Assembly: GCA_036897625.1 (NCBI GenBank) | Contig: JAYMTA010001110.1 | Span: forward strand, 1-21,747 | Source of the DNA: Pelargonium cotyledonis | Taxonomy: Eukaryota; Streptophyta; Magnoliopsida; Geraniales; Geraniaceae | Direction of reading: 5' to 3' | Length of the DNA: 21,747 nucleotides | Part shown: positions 19,484 through 21,747 of the stretch, piece after piece | Layout of the letters: every line of letters begins with the position of its first letter | Position numbering within the stretch: the stretch's first letter is position 1 | The notes under the pieces: model-generated | The model's input: only the letters and a program-made list of their open reading frames with translations | What the model was told of the DNA's origin: nothing | Databases searched by the model: none | Translations under genes and position numbers: made by a program

Positions 19484-19512
19484 AAGGGTTTTCTTTTGTG
19501 TTTCTAGGGTTT
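19484..19512 (-). promoter_or_regulatory. Telo-box of the eS24 promoter
   Basis: On the minus strand, AAACCCTA lies at 19505-19512 and a second AAACCC at about 19486-19491, 105 to 133 bp upstream of the ATG. Telo-boxes (AAACCCTA) next to site II motifs are a hallmark of plant ribosomal-protein and other translation genes. Confidence 0.75.
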
Positions 19513-19525
19513 AGATTGGGGCATC

Positions 19526-19554
19526 TGGGCTCTGGATATATTTTTGATTGGGCC
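19526..19554 (-). promoter_or_regulatory. Two site II motifs of the eS24 promoter
   Basis: TGGGCT at 19526-19531 and TGGGCC at 19549-19554 fit the TGGGCY element bound by TCP factors. They lie just upstream of the telo-box, which is the usual arrangement in plant ribosomal-protein genes. A TATA-like tatattttt lies between them. Confidence 0.7.
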
Positions 19555-19559
19555 TACCC

Positions 19560-20175
19560 CTCTTTTAGTTGCTTTGTTTCTATAATTATTAGTGCAAATG
19601 AGAATGTTTGGTTTAGCTCATGGTCAAACTAGTTTATCTCATTGATAACTTTTTGGCAAAAAGGACAGATATTTCAATAACTTTACATATATAATTTAAT
19701 CTTTGAAATGGTTGGCTCGAGTTTGGTTTGACCTAGGCTAATTTAGTTGTGTGCAAACTGAATCGGAGCTAGGACTAAATCTGTTCGATTTGAGTTTGGT
19801 CGGGTTGGTGGAATTTGTTGGAGAAGATTGTGTGCTCGTTTTTGTGATACGGTGTGGCAAGCACAATGTGAGCCCAAATGAGTTAACGAGTTGAGTGTGT
19901 AAGACACTCGAACTGTTAAATTACACATTTGACTTGGTAAAAGTCCGCGACTAGAATAATGTACGACAATGTGGGCACGTGATGGTGTGAAGCACAACCG
20001 GAGAGAAAGGGGTGAACATGCCACACGGTGTGCAATAGACGGCTGGCGTGAAAGAGGAACGCCGCAGGCATGTTGACATGACAACCTAGAAAAAAGTGTA
20101 AGCGTGTGTATCACATGTGCTGCGTGTGGTTGTACATGTGACAATTTACAAATTTATAAAAAACAATTTATAGGT
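19560..20175. other. Region upstream of eS24 with no gene recognised
   Basis: This is somewhat richer in G and T motifs (gtgtg, gagtttgg) than the rest. A 133-codon minus-strand frame at 19743-20144 is open but matches nothing I know. Its composition (His, Ser, Leu, Arg) looks like a chance frame. The stretch may be part of an unidentified repeat. Confidence 0.4.
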
Positions 20176-20183
20176 ACATTAAA

Positions 20184-20843
20184 GGGTGTTTGGTTAAGCT
20201 TATAAGCTGGTCAACCGGGCTTATAAGCTGGTCAACCGGGCTTATAAGCACTAAAACGGTTCTTTTTGTCAAGTTACATGTTTGGTAATTTTAAAAAATA
20301 CTTATAAGCTCATGCTTATAAGCCATAAAAAATAAGCTGAGTACTCAGTTTCTTATTTTACAGCTTATAAGCATCCAAAAAAGAGCTAGTTTGACCATTA
20401 AAAAGTCACTAATGCCCTTTATAGTTTTTTTTGTGATAAAAATAAAGAAAATTTTATAACTTTGATATTTGATATCCGATTTGAGCGATTTTCATATATT
20501 TTCGTAAAAAAAATTATTAAAAATATGATTATGTCTTAAAAAACTAAATTTTAATTATTTATATTCAAAATTCGAGATTTCCAATTATGTATTCACAATA
20601 AAAATACAAAAAATAGACAAATATGAAAAAAATAATCATAACTTTGTATTTTGATTTTTAATTTTGATCATTTTTAAATATTCTCATAAATTTGTCACAA
20701 ACAACGTTGTTATTTAGATAAAAAGATTCACCCAAAAAAATATTATTACTGTCTTATATAGTTAATTTGACAATGTAGACGGCTTATCAGCACTTTGTAC
20801 CAAACAATCTAAGTGTTTATCAGCACTTTCTTACCAAACACGT
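20184..20843. mobile_element. MITE-like element rich in CTTATAAGC
   Basis: The left end is GGGTGTTTGGT (20184-20194) and the right end, reversed, is ACGTGTTTGGT (20833-20843), so 9 of 11 bases match as terminal repeats. Subterminal regions repeat cttataagc / cttatcagcac in both orientations. This family type is widespread in plants. No coding capacity is present. A clear target duplication was not found at these ends. Confidence 0.5.
20199..20249 (+). repeat. 21-bp tandem repeat, about 2.4 copies
   Basis: The unit cttataagctggtcaaccgg plus one g occurs at 20199-20219 and 20220-20240 without mismatch. Nine more bases (cttataagc) follow at 20241-20249. It lies at the left end of the MITE-like element and is probably recent, since the copies are identical. 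Confidence 0.9.
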
Positions 20844-21009
20844 AACAACTTATTCTTAAAAAGAGCCGGAGCACATTAATGGTCATAAGCTCTACATGTT
20901 TATCAACTATTTTTGAGAAGTTAATTCAAACATCCTCTAAATTAAACCATAATAATATTGATTTTTTTTTTTATGAATATCGAAGTCTAATTCAATGTAT
21001 TATCCCGTA

Positions 21010-21568
21010 CATACACCTAGAGCTGATAATTTGGGTAACAACTCGTGACATGACACGAAGTTAAGCGGATTTGAGTTCAGGTTAAACGGGTTTGTGTCGT
21101 GTTTGTGTCTAATTTTTCAACTCATTTAATAATCATGTCCAGTTCGTGTTAAACCCGCGCAATCCGTTTATTACACGGACACTTATCATGTCATTTGATC
21201 AGATTATTAACAAACTATTTTGAGGGTATACTTGTAATTTTAAGAAAAGAACTCTAATTCAATGTCATATAAATAGATAATTGGGTCATCAACGACCCAT
21301 AAAAGCTAATCGTGTCGAGTTGAGTTTTGTCAACCCACACATGTTTATATAATCATGTCATGTTGGGTCAACACAAACTTGATTATTATACTTGTCTATC
21401 GTGTCGTGTCGCGTCGACCTGTCTGTAAACATGTCGTATTCGCATCGTATAATTCAACTCTTTTAATAGACGAGTCGAGTTTGTGCTCACCCTTCTAACA
21501 AAATATTAAATTATCAACACGAACACGAACACGACGCGCGAATATGAATTGACACCCCTACGTACACC
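21010..21568. mobile_element. Non-autonomous hAT-like element with CGACAC/GTGTCG subterminal repeats
   Basis: The body is 21018-21560 (543 bp). It starts TAGAGCTGATAATTT and, reversed, ends TAGGGGTGTCAATTC, an imperfect inverted repeat of the hAT terminal type. Flanking 8-mers catacacc (21010-21017) and cgtacacc (21561-21568) match at 7 of 8 positions. Near both ends, gtgtcgtgt and acacgaacacgac motifs recur many times, resembling transposase-binding subterminal repeats. No transposase is encoded. Confidence 0.68.
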
Positions 21569-21747
21569 CCCCCAAAGCCAAAGGCTAAAAGAAAAGTGGG
21601 AGAGGGAAGACAGCCCTTGGGGTTGGCGTTGGCGTTGGTGTGCAAAAATAAAGTCAAAGCAAACAAGAAAGAGAAGAAGCTAATAGTCAACGGGAAAAAA
21701 AAAAAAAAAAAAAAGTTATCACACAAAATAAAATTGGGGGAAGTTAA
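21569..21747. other. Window end: short repeats, no gene seen
   Basis: This contains ttggcg repeated in tandem (about 21624-21640) and a run of A (about 21695-21714). It might be the 5' or promoter region of a neighbour outside the window, but nothing decides this. Confidence 0.4.

Noticed and set aside
19743-20144. 133-codon open frame on the minus strand
   Set aside because: No recognisable domain and odd His/Ser/Leu/Arg composition from repeated gtg/tgtg-rich DNA. No gene-like splice or promoter context was found, so it is most likely a chance frame.

Overview
This is AT-rich nuclear DNA from a flowering plant, most likely a eudicot. The evidence is short GT-AG introns, close resemblance to Arabidopsis proteins, ribosomal-protein promoters with a telo-box and site II motifs, and an ordinary plant mix of transposons. 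No organelle, bacterial or CRISPR features were seen. Three host genes are recognisable. All lie on the minus strand, and all three can be spliced by eye into full-length proteins without a frame break.

Layout. 1-1104 is AT-rich intergenic DNA with a small palindrome. 1115-2707 is a LINE-derived insertion carrying only a decayed ORF1, flanked by a perfect 10-bp target duplication. 3033-6434 is SKA1, a kinetochore-microtubule coupling protein of 9 coding exons and 267 aa. A textbook E2F site and a site II motif lie just upstream of its start. 6746-7694 is a non-autonomous hAT-Tip100-like element with a probable solo LTR nested inside it. 7703-8634 is intergenic and holds a degenerate 41-bp-period repeat. 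8635-16259 is a vacuolar-type Na+(K+)/H+ antiporter of class I NHX (14 coding exons, 540 aa), with a further intron in the 5' UTR. Its introns hold a reduced Ty1/copia fossil, a tRNA-derived SINE, a MITE candidate, a tandem duplication and microsatellites. 17860-19379 encodes ribosomal protein eS24 (5 exons, 137 aa), with telo-box and site II promoter elements. 19560-21747 has no recognisable gene and ends in two non-autonomous DNA elements.

The genes serve unrelated processes: mitosis, ion and pH homeostasis, and translation. They look like independently transcribed neighbours. From memory, NHX2 and RPS24A lie close together on Arabidopsis chromosome 3, and NHX1 and RPS24B share chromosome 5, so the NHX-eS24 adjacency may be conserved synteny. 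I found no wholly new system. The observations most worth following are the ORF1-only LINE unit, a 14-bp inverted repeat that would pair the NHX 5'-UTR exon with its own 3' splice site, a possible uORF created by that splice, and the E2F site on SKA1.
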